Source: Eubacteriaceae bacterium Marseille-Q4139
Lineage (GTDB): Bacteria > Bacillota > Clostridia > Lachnospirales > Lachnospiraceae
Length of the DNA stretch: 64,000 bases
Direction: 5' to 3'
NCBI GenBank assembly: GCA_018223415.1
Contig: JAGTTQ010000001.1
Span: 2,143,865 to 2,207,864 of the forward strand
The notes below the pieces were generated by a model that saw nothing but the letters and a program-made list of their open reading frames with translations, ran no database searches and had not been told where the DNA came from. Shown one piece after another: positions 7,268 through 15,565 of the stretch (positions are counted from its first letter, which is position 1; each line of letters opens with the position of its first letter). Position numbers and translations under genes: made by a program.

Positions 7268-7907
7268 ACATGTTTGGAAGCGTTATGACCCCGGCTTTCA
7301 GAAGCGCCGCATCTTCTTCGCTGTGGGAGGAAAAGACAAGCGTCCTGCCGCCAAGAAATTCCAGAACCATGGCGGCGGCCGTCTGTTTCGTTCCGGCATC
7401 CAGTCCCGTGAACGGCTCGTCCATGATGAGAATGTCCGACGGGGCGAGAAGTGCCCGAAGGAGCGCCGTCCGCCGCTTCATGCCGCCGGAAAATTCTGAA
7501 ACCGGCTTTTTTAGGGACTCTTCCGGAAGGAGCCTGGAAGCGGCGGCAGAAAGTTCCGACGGAGAATAGACGTTTCCAACGGCCAGCCGCAGGTTTTCTA
7601 CGGCCGAATAGCCCTCCAAAAGCCAGTCTTCCTGAAAGACAGCGGAAAACCGCGGCACGGCCGGGGCGCCGTCCTTTTTAAAAAAGGCGATGGTGCCGGA
7701 ATCCGGCTTTTCAAGGCCTAAAAGGAGCCGGAACAGCGTGGTTTTTCCCGTCCCGGACGGCGACGACAAGAGCGTGCGGGAGCCGGCCGGAAAGGCCAGG
7801 GAGAGGTCTTTTAAGACTTCTTCATCTCCGAAGGATTTAAAGACGTGTTCCAGGCGGATTTCTGCCGGGCAGGAAGGCCCGCTGCGCTTTTTCCGATTTC
7901 CCATCAT
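7266..7907 (-). CDS. ABC transporter ATP-binding protein (nitrate/sulfonate/taurine type)
   Basis: This ATPase of 213 residues powers the importer encoded upstream. Walker A is SPSGTGKTT (about 49-57), the Q-loop FQEDWLLEGYSAVENL, signature FSGGMKRR, Walker B ILIMDEPFTGLD and the H-loop FSSHSEED. It is shorter than usual (family about 240-260). The start lies inside the permease gene with a 71-base overlap, so translation is probably coupled; a later start cannot be excluded. Order (binding protein, permease, ATPase) is that of SsuABC/TauABC-like or thiamine-precursor importers. Confidence 0.88.
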   Translation of the reverse strand: MMGNRKKRSGPSCPAEIRLEHVFKSFGDEEVLKDLSLAFPAGSRTLLSSPSGTGKTTLFRLLLGLEKPDSGTIAFFKKDGAPAVPRFSAVFQEDWLLEGYSAVENLRLAVGNVYSPSELSAAASRLLPEESLKKPVSEFSGGMKRRTALLRALLAPSDILIMDEPFTGLDAGTKQTAAAMVLEFLGGRTLVFSSHSEEDAALLKAGVITLPNM

Positions 7908-8661
7908 GTTCCGGCACCCCCTTTCCGGCCAAAAGCTTCATAAGAAAAAGAAACAGGATCTCAAACAGTGTGCTTAAGACGATGATCGTCACCGTCCAGG
8001 CGAACAGCTCCGCCGTGCTTAAATAAATTTTTGCCATGTAAAGCCCCTCGCCGATGGAACCGTCCGGGACGCCGATGACTTCGGCGGCGATGCCGGATTT
8101 AAAGCCCATGCCGAGAGCCGTTTTGCAGGCGCTCCTTAAGTATGGGTACAATGCCGTCCGGTAGATGGTGAGCGCCTTTTTTACAGGCGGGATCCGGAAG
8201 ACGAAGGCCATTTCCAGGAGCTTTTTATCGGTGCTCCGGATTCCGGCAATGGTGTTTACATGGATCACCGGGAACACCACGAGAAAGGCGATGAACACCG
8301 AGAGGTTCTCCGAACCCGTCCAGATAAGGGCCAGGATCACAAAGGACGCCACGGGAATGGATTTCATGAACTGGACGGCCGGCGAGAGGAGCTCGCCGAA
8401 GAACGGGAAAAAGGAAGCCAGGGAGCCGGTAAGAAGGCCGGCCGCGAAGGCAAGAAAAAATCCCAGGCTGATCCGTCCGAAGGAAAAACCGATAGCCCTC
8501 CAGAAGGCCGCCGAGGTGATCTGGGCGCTTAAGGCGCGAAAGGTCTCGACGGGCCCGACCAGAAAAATCTGGTTTCTCACAGCAAGGGAAAGCCCCTGCC
8601 AGAGGAGAATCCAGAACAGGATGATAAGCGTTTTTCGGAACCAGTCCGGGAGTTTATTCAT
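7837..8661 (-). CDS. ABC transporter permease (SsuC/TauC/ThiX-like)
   Basis: The chain of 274 residues has six or so hydrophobic segments and the BPD_transp_1 coupling region. The EAA loop reads YPYLRSACKTALGMGFKSGIAAEVIG, typical of permeases for nitrate, sulfonate, taurine or pyrimidine precursors. The C-terminal 40 residues after the last helix are polar and overlap the ATPase gene. A terminator-like hairpin separates this gene from the binding-protein gene before it, so it is likely made in smaller amount than the lipoprotein. Confidence 0.88.
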   Translation of the reverse strand: MNKLPDWFRKTLIILFWILLWQGLSLAVRNQIFLVGPVETFRALSAQITSAAFWRAIGFSFGRISLGFFLAFAAGLLTGSLASFFPFFGELLSPAVQFMKSIPVASFVILALIWTGSENLSVFIAFLVVFPVIHVNTIAGIRSTDKKLLEMAFVFRIPPVKKALTIYRTALYPYLRSACKTALGMGFKSGIAAEVIGVPDGSIGEGLYMAKIYLSTAELFAWTVTIIVLSTLFEILFLFLMKLLAGKGVPEHDGKSEKAQRAFLPGRNPPGTRL

Positions 8662-8680
8662 AGAAAAAACAGCTCCTTAT

Positions 8681-8728
8681 AAAAAAGAGGCGGCAGGCCG
8701 GTTTTCTGCCCGCCGAAGCTGCCGCCTC
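8681..8728 (-). terminator. Internal terminator between binding protein and permease
   Basis: On the minus strand GAGGCGGCAG (8728-8719) pairs with CTGCCGCCTC (8696-8687) and is followed by six T (8686-8681). It lies between two genes of one operon, so it should give partial read-through and excess binding protein. Confidence 0.75.
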
Positions 8729-8739
8729 CAGGAAATGAC

Positions 8740-9849
8740 TTATGGAATATAGTAGAAGGCATCGTCCGGGAGCGTGCCGCCTACGGAGTCGGCATTCTGT
8801 TCGTATAAAACGCCGAGATAGCCGGACAGGGCGTCCTTCATCTGGGTGCCGTCCATGTAGGTGATGTTGCAGTAGGGAAGCGCAGCTTTGGCAATCTCCG
8901 GCTTTGCAACGATGCCGGCGTCTGCGATGAGCTGTGCCGTCGTGTCAGGATCCTCTGCGGCGAAGGCGATGGAAGCCTCATGCTCGTCTAAGAAGGTGTC
9001 CACAGCCTCCGGATGGTTTTCCAAGAATTCCCGGTTAACAATGGTAACGCCGGTGACAAGGCGGCTCTGGCTGCCTTCCTCCTGAAGCTCGTTCCAGACC
9101 TTTGTGAGATCCATGATGATGGAAAGGTCGGTGTTCTGAGCCAGTGCCACGGTCACGAAGGGCTGTGGCAGAAGGCCGATGGCATCGGGATTCTCGGCAA
9201 GGATTGCCGCGACTTCCGTGGCCTCGGATTTAAACTCCAGCGTCACATCGGATTCGGAAAGGCCGGCAGCGGATATCAGATAGCGGAGCGCATACTCCGG
9301 CGTCGTCCCTTTGCCGGGAAGATAGACGGTTTTTCCGGCAAGCTGGCCGATGGACTGGATGGAGGTATCGGCAGATACCATGTAAAGGACGCCAAGGGTG
9401 TTGATGTCGATGACGGCCACCTTTCCCTGGGTCTTATTGTAAAGGACACTTGCGACATTGGCCGGAAGCAGGGCGATGTCCACCTTGCCGCTTCCCACCA
9501 TGGCCGTCAGCTCGTCGGCCGCCGTCACCATGGTAAATTCATAATGGTTGTCGGTGTCCCCGTTTTTTGCGTCTTCCATGAGTTTTACAAGCCCCATGGT
9601 GGTGGGGCCGTTTAAGCCGCCCACGCGGATTGCGCCTTCGGCCTCGGAAACGTCGGTTTCTGCCTCGGTCTCAGCCTGTGTTTCCGGCTCGGTTTCGGCT
9701 TCTGTGCTGGTCTCGGAAACGGAAGCTGTCTCCGTCTCTGTCACGGCAGAGGTCTCTGCGTCCGTCGTGCCGGAACCGGAAGATGAGCAGCCGCCAAGCA
9801 GGGAAAGGCCAAGGGCTGCGGCAAGGAACATTGGGAATACTTTTTTCAT
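8740..9849 (-). CDS. ABC transporter substrate-binding lipoprotein (NMT1/THI5-like)
   Basis: The protein has 369 residues and is a lipoprotein: Lys-Lys, a hydrophobic stretch and the lipobox LLGGC at about 18-22. A linker very rich in Thr/Glu/Ser (about 26-68) follows, then a periplasmic-binding fold with the features of the NMT1/THI5/SsuA group (IRVGGLNGPTTMGLVKLM; VDIALLPANVA; LAGKTVYLPGKGTTPEYALRYL; NPDAIGLLPQPFV). The ligand is unknown; nitrate, sulfonate, thiamine-precursor and riboflavin transporters share this fold. The start at 9849 has AGGAGGA seven bases upstream. It follows the TM1266 regulator gene by 22 bases, an unusual partner. Confidence 0.88.
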   Translation of the reverse strand: MKKVFPMFLAAALGLSLLGGCSSSGSGTTDAETSAVTETETASVSETSTEAETEPETQAETEAETDVSEAEGAIRVGGLNGPTTMGLVKLMEDAKNGDTDNHYEFTMVTAADELTAMVGSGKVDIALLPANVASVLYNKTQGKVAVIDINTLGVLYMVSADTSIQSIGQLAGKTVYLPGKGTTPEYALRYLISAAGLSESDVTLEFKSEATEVAAILAENPDAIGLLPQPFVTVALAQNTDLSIIMDLTKVWNELQEEGSQSRLVTGVTIVNREFLENHPEAVDTFLDEHEASIAFAAEDPDTTAQLIADAGIVAKPEIAKAALPYCNITYMDGTQMKDALSGYLGVLYEQNADSVGGTLPDDAFYYIP

Positions 9850-9871
9850 GATCGTCCTCCTCGTTTTGCTG

Positions 9872-10120
9872 TCAGTGATTTTTTGTGTAAATGGTTTTCG
9901 TACTGACGCCTTCCAGCATTCCAAGCTTTCCGGACAGACCGTTGATCTGATCCATGGGTGCATCCATGACGACGCTTATGATGGAAATCCCTTTTTCCCT
10001 GTAAGGGATGCCCATGCGGCCGATAATATAGGAACCGTACTCGTGAAGAAGCCCGTTGAGCCGTTCCACGGACTCCGGGTTCTCGATGATGATACCGATC
10101 AGGGCCACGCGTGTTTCCAT
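9872..10120 (-). CDS. TM1266-type iron-only hydrogenase system regulator
   Basis: This small ACT-like/NikR C-terminal-like protein of 82 residues matches the TM1266 family: METRVALIGIIIENPESVE, then LLHEYGSYIIGRMGIPY, then GISIISVVMDAP and LSGKLGMLEGVSTKTIY. The family is found beside [FeFe] hydrogenase or its maturases and is annotated as a hydrogenase system regulator on that basis; it has no DNA-binding domain of its own. Here it is divergent from a group B hydrogenase 330 bases away and heads an ABC importer operon. Start has AAAGGGGGAATTTT upstream. Confidence 0.88.
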   Translation of the reverse strand: METRVALIGIIIENPESVERLNGLLHEYGSYIIGRMGIPYREKGISIISVVMDAPMDQINGLSGKLGMLEGVSTKTIYTKNH

Positions 10121-10261
10121 AAAATTCCCCCTTTGCTTTTAGAAGAGCGGACTTTGCCGCAGACAAAAAAAGGCCGGTGTGCCCACGAAAAAGAGCGTAC
10201 CGATCCGATCCTCTTCGCCTTGTCCCGCAGGATACCCTTTGGGGTCAGCACGAACACCCTA

Positions 10262-10290
10262 ACTATATCACAGCCGGGCACGAATGTCAA
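10262..10290 (-). promoter_or_regulatory. Promoter of the TM1266-ABC operon
   Basis: On the minus strand TTGACA (10290-10285), 17-base spacer, TATAGT (10267-10262). The leader to the start codon is about 135 bases and GC-rich; I recognise no known riboswitch in it. Confidence 0.8.
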
Positions 10291-10360
10291 AAGTCCGAAG
10301 AAAACTTAAGAAAATAAAGGCATGGCAGAAAAAATCGTTAAATTATAAACAAAAAGGTAC

Positions 10361-10397
10361 TTGCGGCAGAAAAGCGCGTGCACTATAATATAGTGCA
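10361..10397 (+). promoter_or_regulatory. Promoter of group B hydrogenase with a 19-bp palindrome over the -10
   Basis: TTGCGG (10361-10366), 17-base spacer, TATAAT (10384-10389). The -10 lies inside a perfect palindrome, TGCACTATA-A-TATAGTGCA (10379-10397). A dyad in this place would be a repressor operator; the binding protein is unknown and it does not match the Rex or Fur consensus. Confidence 0.75.
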
Positions 10398-10453
10398 GAT
10401 TTTAACTGCCGTTTTTTATCGGCATGATAATAGAAAAAACAGGAGGAAATAAG

Positions 10454-11923
10454 ATGGTAACGAATGATGCGGCACTGCTGAAAATCAAGCATGATGTCCT
10501 GTATGAGGTAGCGAGGCTGGCGTTCGAGGGAAAGCTCGACGAGGAAAAGGACAATATCCCCTACAAGCTGATTCCTGGCCCGAAGGCACAGTTCCGCTGC
10601 TGCGTTTATAAGGAAAGAGAGATTATCCGTCAGAGAGTCCGTCTGGCAGAGGGAAAATGTCCTTCTGACAAACACAGCGAAAACATGATCCAGGTCATCA
10701 GCTCTGCATGCGAGGAGTGCCCGATTACACGCTTCGTCGTAACGGATAACTGCCAGAAGTGTATGGGAAAGGCATGCCAGAATGCCTGCAATTTCGGTGC
10801 CATCACCATCGGAAGGACGCGCGCCTACATTGATCCCGGTCAGTGCAAGGAGTGCGGGAAATGTGCCCAGGCATGTCCCTATAACGCCATTGCCGAGTTA
10901 ATCCGTCCCTGCCGGCGTGCATGCCCGGTGGATGCCATCACCATGGATCCGGAGACCGGCATCTGCCAGATCGACGAGAAGAAGTGCATCCAGTGCGGCG
11001 CCTGCGTAAGAAGCTGTCCGTTCGGTGCCATTACCTCCAAGGTATTCATCACCCAGGTCATCGACGCCATCAAGGCTGGCAAGAAGGTTGTCGCCATGCT
11101 GGCACCGGCCGTTGAAGGCGAATTCGGCGCCGACATCACCATGGCAAGCTGGCGGACGGCCCTTAAGAAGGTGGGCTTTGCCGACATGGTCGAGGTCGGT
11201 CTCGGCGGTGACATGACGGCCGCTTATGAGGCTGAGGAATGGGCAGAGGCTTATAAAGAAGGAAAGAAGAAGACTACATCCTGCTGTCCGGCCTTCGTAA
11301 ACATGATCCGCAAGCATTATCCGACGCTGGTGGAAAACCTGTCTACGACGGTTTCCCCGATGTGCGCCGTTTCCAGGATGTTGAAGGCAAAGGATCCGGA
11401 GACCGTGACCGTATTCATCGGGCCGTGTATGGCGAAGAAGGCGGAAGCTGCCGATAAGTCCGTGGAGGGCAACGCAGACTTCGTCCTGACCTTCGGCGAG
11501 GCGCGGGCCATGCTCCGTGCGAAGAACGTGAACCTGGAGCCGGAGGAGAACTCCAGCCAGGAGGCCAGCGTCTTCGGAAAGCGGTTCGGAAACGGCGGCG
11601 GCGTGACGAATGCCGTGCTCCAGTGCTTAAAGGAGAAAGGCGAGAGCGCCGACATCAAGGTTGCAAGATGCAGCGGCCCGGCTGACGTCAAGAAAGCCCT
11701 GCTTCTCATGAAGGTGGGCAGGCTTCCGGAGGACTTCATCGAGGGCATGATGTGCCAGGGCGGATGCGTCGGCGGCCCCAGCAACTTAAAGCCGGAGATG
11801 GAAATGAAGAAAGACCGTGACGCGCTCATTTCCCAGGCAGACGAAAGAGGCGTCCATGAGAACCTGGAGAAGTATGATATGGATGCATTCTCCATGCACC
11901 GCAGCTATGGGGAATTGAAATAA
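10454..11923 (+). CDS. [FeFe] hydrogenase, group B (monomeric, ferredoxin-linked)
   Basis: The enzyme interconverts protons and H2, probably with ferredoxin. The 489 residues have H-cluster motifs of group B: TSCCPAF (275-281), IGPCMAKK (322-329) and EGMMCQGGCVGGP (430-442), against TSCCPGW, MPCxxK and MACPGGCxxGGGQP of group A. Before these are ferredoxin-like clusters: CxxCxxxxCxxxC near 100-112, CKECGKCAQACP (131-142), CRRACP and CIQCGACVRSCP (178-189). No [2Fe-2S] plant-type domain is present. The start at 10454 follows AGGAGG by seven bases; an earlier ATG (10424) lacks a site. Maturases HydEFG are not in the window. Control is suggested by the palindrome on its promoter. Confidence 0.9.
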   Translation: MVTNDAALLKIKHDVLYEVARLAFEGKLDEEKDNIPYKLIPGPKAQFRCCVYKEREIIRQRVRLAEGKCPSDKHSENMIQVISSACEECPITRFVVTDNCQKCMGKACQNACNFGAITIGRTRAYIDPGQCKECGKCAQACPYNAIAELIRPCRRACPVDAITMDPETGICQIDEKKCIQCGACVRSCPFGAITSKVFITQVIDAIKAGKKVVAMLAPAVEGEFGADITMASWRTALKKVGFADMVEVGLGGDMTAAYEAEEWAEAYKEGKKKTTSCCPAFVNMIRKHYPTLVENLSTTVSPMCAVSRMLKAKDPETVTVFIGPCMAKKAEAADKSVEGNADFVLTFGEARAMLRAKNVNLEPEENSSQEASVFGKRFGNGGGVTNAVLQCLKEKGESADIKVARCSGPADVKKALLLMKVGRLPEDFIEGMMCQGGCVGGPSNLKPEMEMKKDRDALISQADERGVHENLEKYDMDAFSMHRSYGELK

Positions 11924-11950
11924 GGTATTACATAAAAAGGACTGTAAAAA

Positions 11951-11996
11951 AGAAAATCGGGCAGGAAAATTTTTCACCTGCTCGATTTTCTTTTTT
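11951..11996. terminator. Terminator between hydrogenase and the convergent ygiT-type gene
   Basis: AGAAAATCGGGCAGG (11951-11965) pairs with CCTGCTCGATTTTCT (11977-11991), followed by a T run to 11996. An A-rich 5' side makes it usable on both strands. Confidence 0.88.
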
Positions 11997-12004
11997 ATCG
12001 CAGT

Positions 12005-12235
12005 TTATGCTGCTGTTGCATAATCCAGAATAAAAATTTTACTTGCGATTTTCTCAATGCTATCTAAAATATCGTCAATCTTTTCCGCCACAACAGTATT
12101 TAAAAATTCTTCTCCGCACTGCTCGCATTTTAAGCATGGTACATTCTCGATGATTACATAGCAGTTATTTAGCTGTGCAAAATATGTTGTTGTGGAGGGT
12201 GTCATCTCTCCACCCTTGCAGTTCATACATTTCAT
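12005..12235 (-). CDS. YgiT/MqsA-like zinc-finger protein
   Basis: The protein has 76 residues with two CxxC pairs (CMNC near the start; CLKCEQCGEEF near 34-44) that form a zinc knuckle, then a VVAEKIDDILDSIEK helix. It matches the N-terminal zinc domain of MqsA/YgiT antitoxins but is too short for the C-terminal HTH. In Firmicutes such proteins are often paired with a small toxin; none is next to it here, so it is an orphan. The start (12235) follows the response regulator stop by 17 bases in the same direction. Confidence 0.7.
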   Translation of the reverse strand: MKCMNCKGGEMTPSTTTYFAQLNNCYVIIENVPCLKCEQCGEEFLNTVVAEKIDDILDSIEKIASKIFILDYATAA

Positions 12236-12252
12236 TTTGTCCGCTCCCTTTC

Positions 12253-12948
12253 TCACCCGCCCGCAGAAAACGTATATCCGACGCCCCATACCGTCTTAAT
12301 ATAGCGGGGGCTTTTGGGATTGTCCTCGATTTTATTTCTTAAATGGCTGATGTACACCATGATGGAGTTGTCGTCCACAGCCGCCTGGTTCCATACCAGC
12401 TCGTAAAGCTGCTCCTTCGTGAAAACCTGGCCGGGGTGGGAAAGAAACAGCCGCATGAGGACATTCTCCCTCGAAGAGAGGGGGATGGAGACGCCGTCCT
12501 TTTTAAGTTCCATGGTGAGAGTATTGTAGGAAAAGGGGCCGGCCGCAAGGAGTTCCCCCGGCTTTTCCTTTTTCACCTGGTTCCGCCGGATGAGGGCGCG
12601 GATTTTTCCGCCCAGGATCACGGGATTGAAGGGCTTTGCAATGTAATCGTCGGCGCCGATGTCCAGGCCGTAGAGGGTGTCGAAATCGTCGCTTCGCCCG
12701 CTGATGACGATGATCGGCGTGGTGTCGCCGGACTCCCGGAGGCGCTTGATGGCATGGAAGCCGTCCTCGTTCCCGTTCATCATGATATCCAAAAGGATCA
12801 GGGCGAAGTCATGGGACTGCGCCAGAAGCACAGCCTCGCGCCCGTCAGCCGCCGTATGGGCTTCATAGCCGTTTCCTTCCACGACCCGGATTAAAAGCCG
12901 CCGGACGGCCGGATCGTCGTCTGCAATCAGGATTTTCTCTTTTTCCAA
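12253..12948 (-). CDS. OmpR-family response regulator (orphan)
   Basis: The 231-residue protein has a receiver domain (IADDDPAVRRLL; phospho-acceptor Asp in LLDIMMNG; switch region VISGRSDD; conserved Lys in DDYIAKPF) and a winged-helix domain ending in VDDNSIMVYISHLRNKI...IKTVWGVGYTF. I chose a TTG start at 12948: GGGGGAG lies seven bases upstream and the receiver begins right after it, whereas upstream in-frame codons are low-complexity and non-conserved. No histidine kinase is adjacent. It is divergent from the citrate carrier, a possible target. Confidence 0.85.
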   Translation of the reverse strand: MEKEKILIADDDPAVRRLLIRVVEGNGYEAHTAADGREAVLLAQSHDFALILLDIMMNGNEDGFHAIKRLRESGDTTPIIVISGRSDDFDTLYGLDIGADDYIAKPFNPVILGGKIRALIRRNQVKKEKPGELLAAGPFSYNTLTMELKKDGVSIPLSSRENVLMRLFLSHPGQVFTKEQLYELVWNQAAVDDNSIMVYISHLRNKIEDNPKSPRYIKTVWGVGYTFSAGG

Positions 12949-13175
12949 GACATGTCTCCCCCTTCCTCGTTTTGTTATCAACAGAATACCACAAAACTCC
13001 CGCCGAAAAAACAAAAAAATCGTGAAAACCCCGAAATCCTTAAAAAATTTTAAGACTTTTTCAGAGGATATTAAGGCCGGGACGCTATAATCATAGCAGG
13101 AAAGGAAAAAGCGGGGGGAGCGGATAAAAAATCCCCGCATTTCCAAAAAAATAAGGAAAAGAAGGGGAAAGAATT

Positions 13176-14483
13176 ATGTATTTAGCTTTGCTTGGCTTTG
13201 CCATGATCGTGGTATTCATGGGACTTATCATGGCGAAAAAACTGAGTCCGTTTACGTCTCTCATCATCATACCAGTCATTTTCGGCCTTCTGGCCGGATA
13301 CGGCTGGGACACCCTGGACTACGCCATGACCGGCATCAAGGACGTGGCCTCCACCTTTGCCATGATGACCTTTGCGATCCTCTATTTCGGCATCATGCTG
13401 ACGGCCGGAATGTTCGACCCGATGGTGGACAAGGTGGTCTCCTGGTGCAAAGGCGACCCGTTAAAAGTCCTTGTGGGAACAGCCGTGCTGGCGGCCTTCG
13501 TATCCCTGGACGGCGACGGAACCACAACCGTCATGATCTGCTGTACGGCCATGATCCCGATCTATGAAAGGCTGAAAATCAAGAAAATCTATCTGGCGAC
13601 ACTGATTATTCTCCAGAACTGCATCATGAACCTGATCCCCTGGGGCGGCCCGACGGCCCGCGTCATGTCGGTCATGAACCTGGACGCGGGAGAAATCCTG
13701 GCGCCATTAGTACCGGGAATGGTACTATCTGCCGTCTATGTGATCGGCGTTTCTTATTATCTCGGCATGAAGGAGAGAAAACGCCTCGGCGTCACGGCCG
13801 GCGCGGCTGCACAGGCGGAGAAAGTGGAGCTCTCCGAGGAGGAAGCCGCCTGGAAGCGGCCGAAGCTGATCCTTTTTAACCTGCTTTTAACGGCCGCCAT
13901 CATCGTTTCCCTCGTCATGGGACTGGCGTCTTCAGCCATCCTGTTCGGCGTCGGCACGGCCATCGCCCTTGTTGTCAACTATCCGAACCAGAAGGTGCAG
14001 AGAAACGTCATCAGCTCCGTGGCGCCGGACATGATTAACGTCGTCATGATGGTTTTAGGCGCAGGAGTCCTCATGGGAATCTTAAACGGGCCGGAGGATG
14101 CGGGCATGTCCAACGCCATTGCAGAGCTTCTGGTGTCGGTAATCCCGGAATCTCTCGGAAAGTATTTCGCCGTGTTCATCGCTGTCATCAGCGCGCCCGG
14201 CACGTACCTTTTAAACAACGACGCCTTCTATTACGGCGTTCTCCCGCCCCTTGCGGCCACCGCAGAGGCATACGGCTTTACCGACTTAAACATCGGCTTT
14301 GCCTCCCTTATGGGACAGGCGTTCCACTTCTTAAGCCCGCTGGTTCCTTTTATCTACCTTCTGATGGACAAGACGGAAATCACGCTGGCCCAGTATCAGG
14401 GATACATTTTCAAATGGTGTATCGGAATCTTCGTCATCTTCATGGCCGCAGGCCTTATGATGGGGTACCTTCCGATTCTTTAG
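13176..14483 (+). CDS. CitMHS-family citrate/metal symporter
   Basis: The 435-residue membrane protein fits the CitMHS family (metal-citrate:H+ symport) in length and pattern: about 11-12 hydrophobic helices, a SLDGDGTTTVMICC motif near residue 110, IPWGGPTARV near 152, and a second-half repeat with LLNNDAFYYGVLPPL near 345. These transporters take up citrate complexed to Mg2+ or Ca2+. A TATAAT at 13086-13091 is a candidate -10 on a poor -35. RBS AAGGGGAAAG precedes the start. The convergent deacylase gene overlaps its end by four bases. Confidence 0.85.
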   Translation: MYLALLGFAMIVVFMGLIMAKKLSPFTSLIIIPVIFGLLAGYGWDTLDYAMTGIKDVASTFAMMTFAILYFGIMLTAGMFDPMVDKVVSWCKGDPLKVLVGTAVLAAFVSLDGDGTTTVMICCTAMIPIYERLKIKKIYLATLIILQNCIMNLIPWGGPTARVMSVMNLDAGEILAPLVPGMVLSAVYVIGVSYYLGMKERKRLGVTAGAAAQAEKVELSEEEAAWKRPKLILFNLLLTAAIIVSLVMGLASSAILFGVGTAIALVVNYPNQKVQRNVISSVAPDMINVVMMVLGAGVLMGILNGPEDAGMSNAIAELLVSVIPESLGKYFAVFIAVISAPGTYLLNNDAFYYGVLPPLAATAEAYGFTDLNIGFASLMGQAFHFLSPLVPFIYLLMDKTEITLAQYQGYIFKWCIGIFVIFMAAGLMMGYLPIL

Positions 14484-15412
14484 GGACGGCCGTATGCAAC
14501 CAGAGGCTCTCCCTTCCAGACACCGAGGGCAGTGGTGTAATAGAGGGCCACGCCGTCGAAGGACGCGCGGATCTCCTGGAGAATCTGCCCGTCCGACGCT
14601 GCAAGCCGCCCCAGAAGCCGGCCCTTTTCGATGGGTTCTCCGGCGGCTACGGATGGATACCAAAATCCGCAGGCGCATGCCTCCTCATAGACGGTTTCTG
14701 AAATTTCCGTCTGGACAGGCATGCGTCTGTTGGCAGTCAGGATTCCCAGATGGCCCATGAGGGAGAGGACGTCCGAGCGGCAGGCGGAAACCTCTTCGGC
14801 AGACCAGAGCCCCTGGCAGCCGCGTTCAATCAGCATGGCGGGAATCCCCTTTTGGACGGCATAGCTGTAAAGGCCGTTTTTTGCTGTGGAGCGGACGCGG
14901 TAGGGGACGTCAACGGTTTTCGCAGCTTCACGTGCCTTCTGGCAGACAGCCTCATCCCCGGCTGTGGGAAAGAAGACGAGAGGGCAGAGGGACTCGTTGC
15001 AGTCCCCGCTGTGAAGGTCAGCGAGAAAGTCGGAGACAGGATAGAGGCTTTTTTCCAGGACGTGAGCAAGGCGGAAAGCCAGGCTGCCGGCGGCATCTCC
15101 CGGGAAAGCCCGGTTTAAATTGACGCCGTCCTCCGGAACGGTCTGCTTGGAGCCGGCGTAAAAAGCGCTGGGGTTGGCCACCGGCAGGAGAATCACATTG
15201 CCGGACATGACGCCGGGCTCCAGTTCTCCGGAAAGCTCCCGCAGGGCCTGGATCCCCACATATTCACAGCCGTGAACGCCGGCCGTAACCGTGAGCGTTG
15301 CGCCGGGGCGGCTCCCGCAGAAGCAGACAGCCTCCAGAGAGAGGGATTCCGCAACTGGAATCGAAATATGTTTCTTTTCACCGGGATTGATGGATGTTCC
15401 ACAGAAAATCAT
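14480..15412 (-). CDS. Succinylglutamate desuccinylase/aspartoacylase-family metallohydrolase
   Basis: The 310-residue protein is an M14-type zinc deacylase of the AstE/AspA group. Zinc ligands are visible as H-x-x-E in GVHGCEYVG (about 45-53) and the later His in ADLHSGD; substrate-side motifs NPSAF, NLNRAFPG and IERGCQG are also present. The C-terminal domain (about 225-310) is a beta-sandwich with 'GEPIEKGRLLGRL...LVAYGRP', typical of uncharacterised bacterial members. It should remove an acyl group from an N-acyl amino acid or similar. The substrate is not known. Confidence 0.82.
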   Translation of the reverse strand: MIFCGTSINPGEKKHISIPVAESLSLEAVCFCGSRPGATLTVTAGVHGCEYVGIQALRELSGELEPGVMSGNVILLPVANPSAFYAGSKQTVPEDGVNLNRAFPGDAAGSLAFRLAHVLEKSLYPVSDFLADLHSGDCNESLCPLVFFPTAGDEAVCQKAREAAKTVDVPYRVRSTAKNGLYSYAVQKGIPAMLIERGCQGLWSAEEVSACRSDVLSLMGHLGILTANRRMPVQTEISETVYEEACACGFWYPSVAAGEPIEKGRLLGRLAASDGQILQEIRASFDGVALYYTTALGVWKGEPLVAYGRP

Positions 15413-15507
15413 AGAAATCTCTCCTTTCTGACACCAGATAAATTAGCCACAACTAACCCCATATTACCACATATTTTGCTTCTATTCCAGAGAATTTCTC
15501 CTTTCCC

Positions 15508-15536
15508 TTGCAGAACGTCTTCCCAGGACTTATGAT
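15508..15536 (+). promoter_or_regulatory. Promoter of the sensor kinase gene
   Basis: TTGCAG (15508-15513), 17-base spacer, TATGAT (15531-15536), 30 bases before the start codon. Confidence 0.65.
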
Positions 15537-15565
15537 AGTAAAAAAGAACCCAAAGAGGATCTCCC

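Noticed and set aside
10121..10261. Possible riboswitch in the TM1266-ABC leader (e.g. TPP, since the binding protein is THI5-like)
   Set aside because: The conserved TPP core words are absent; the leader is GC-rich without a known motif.
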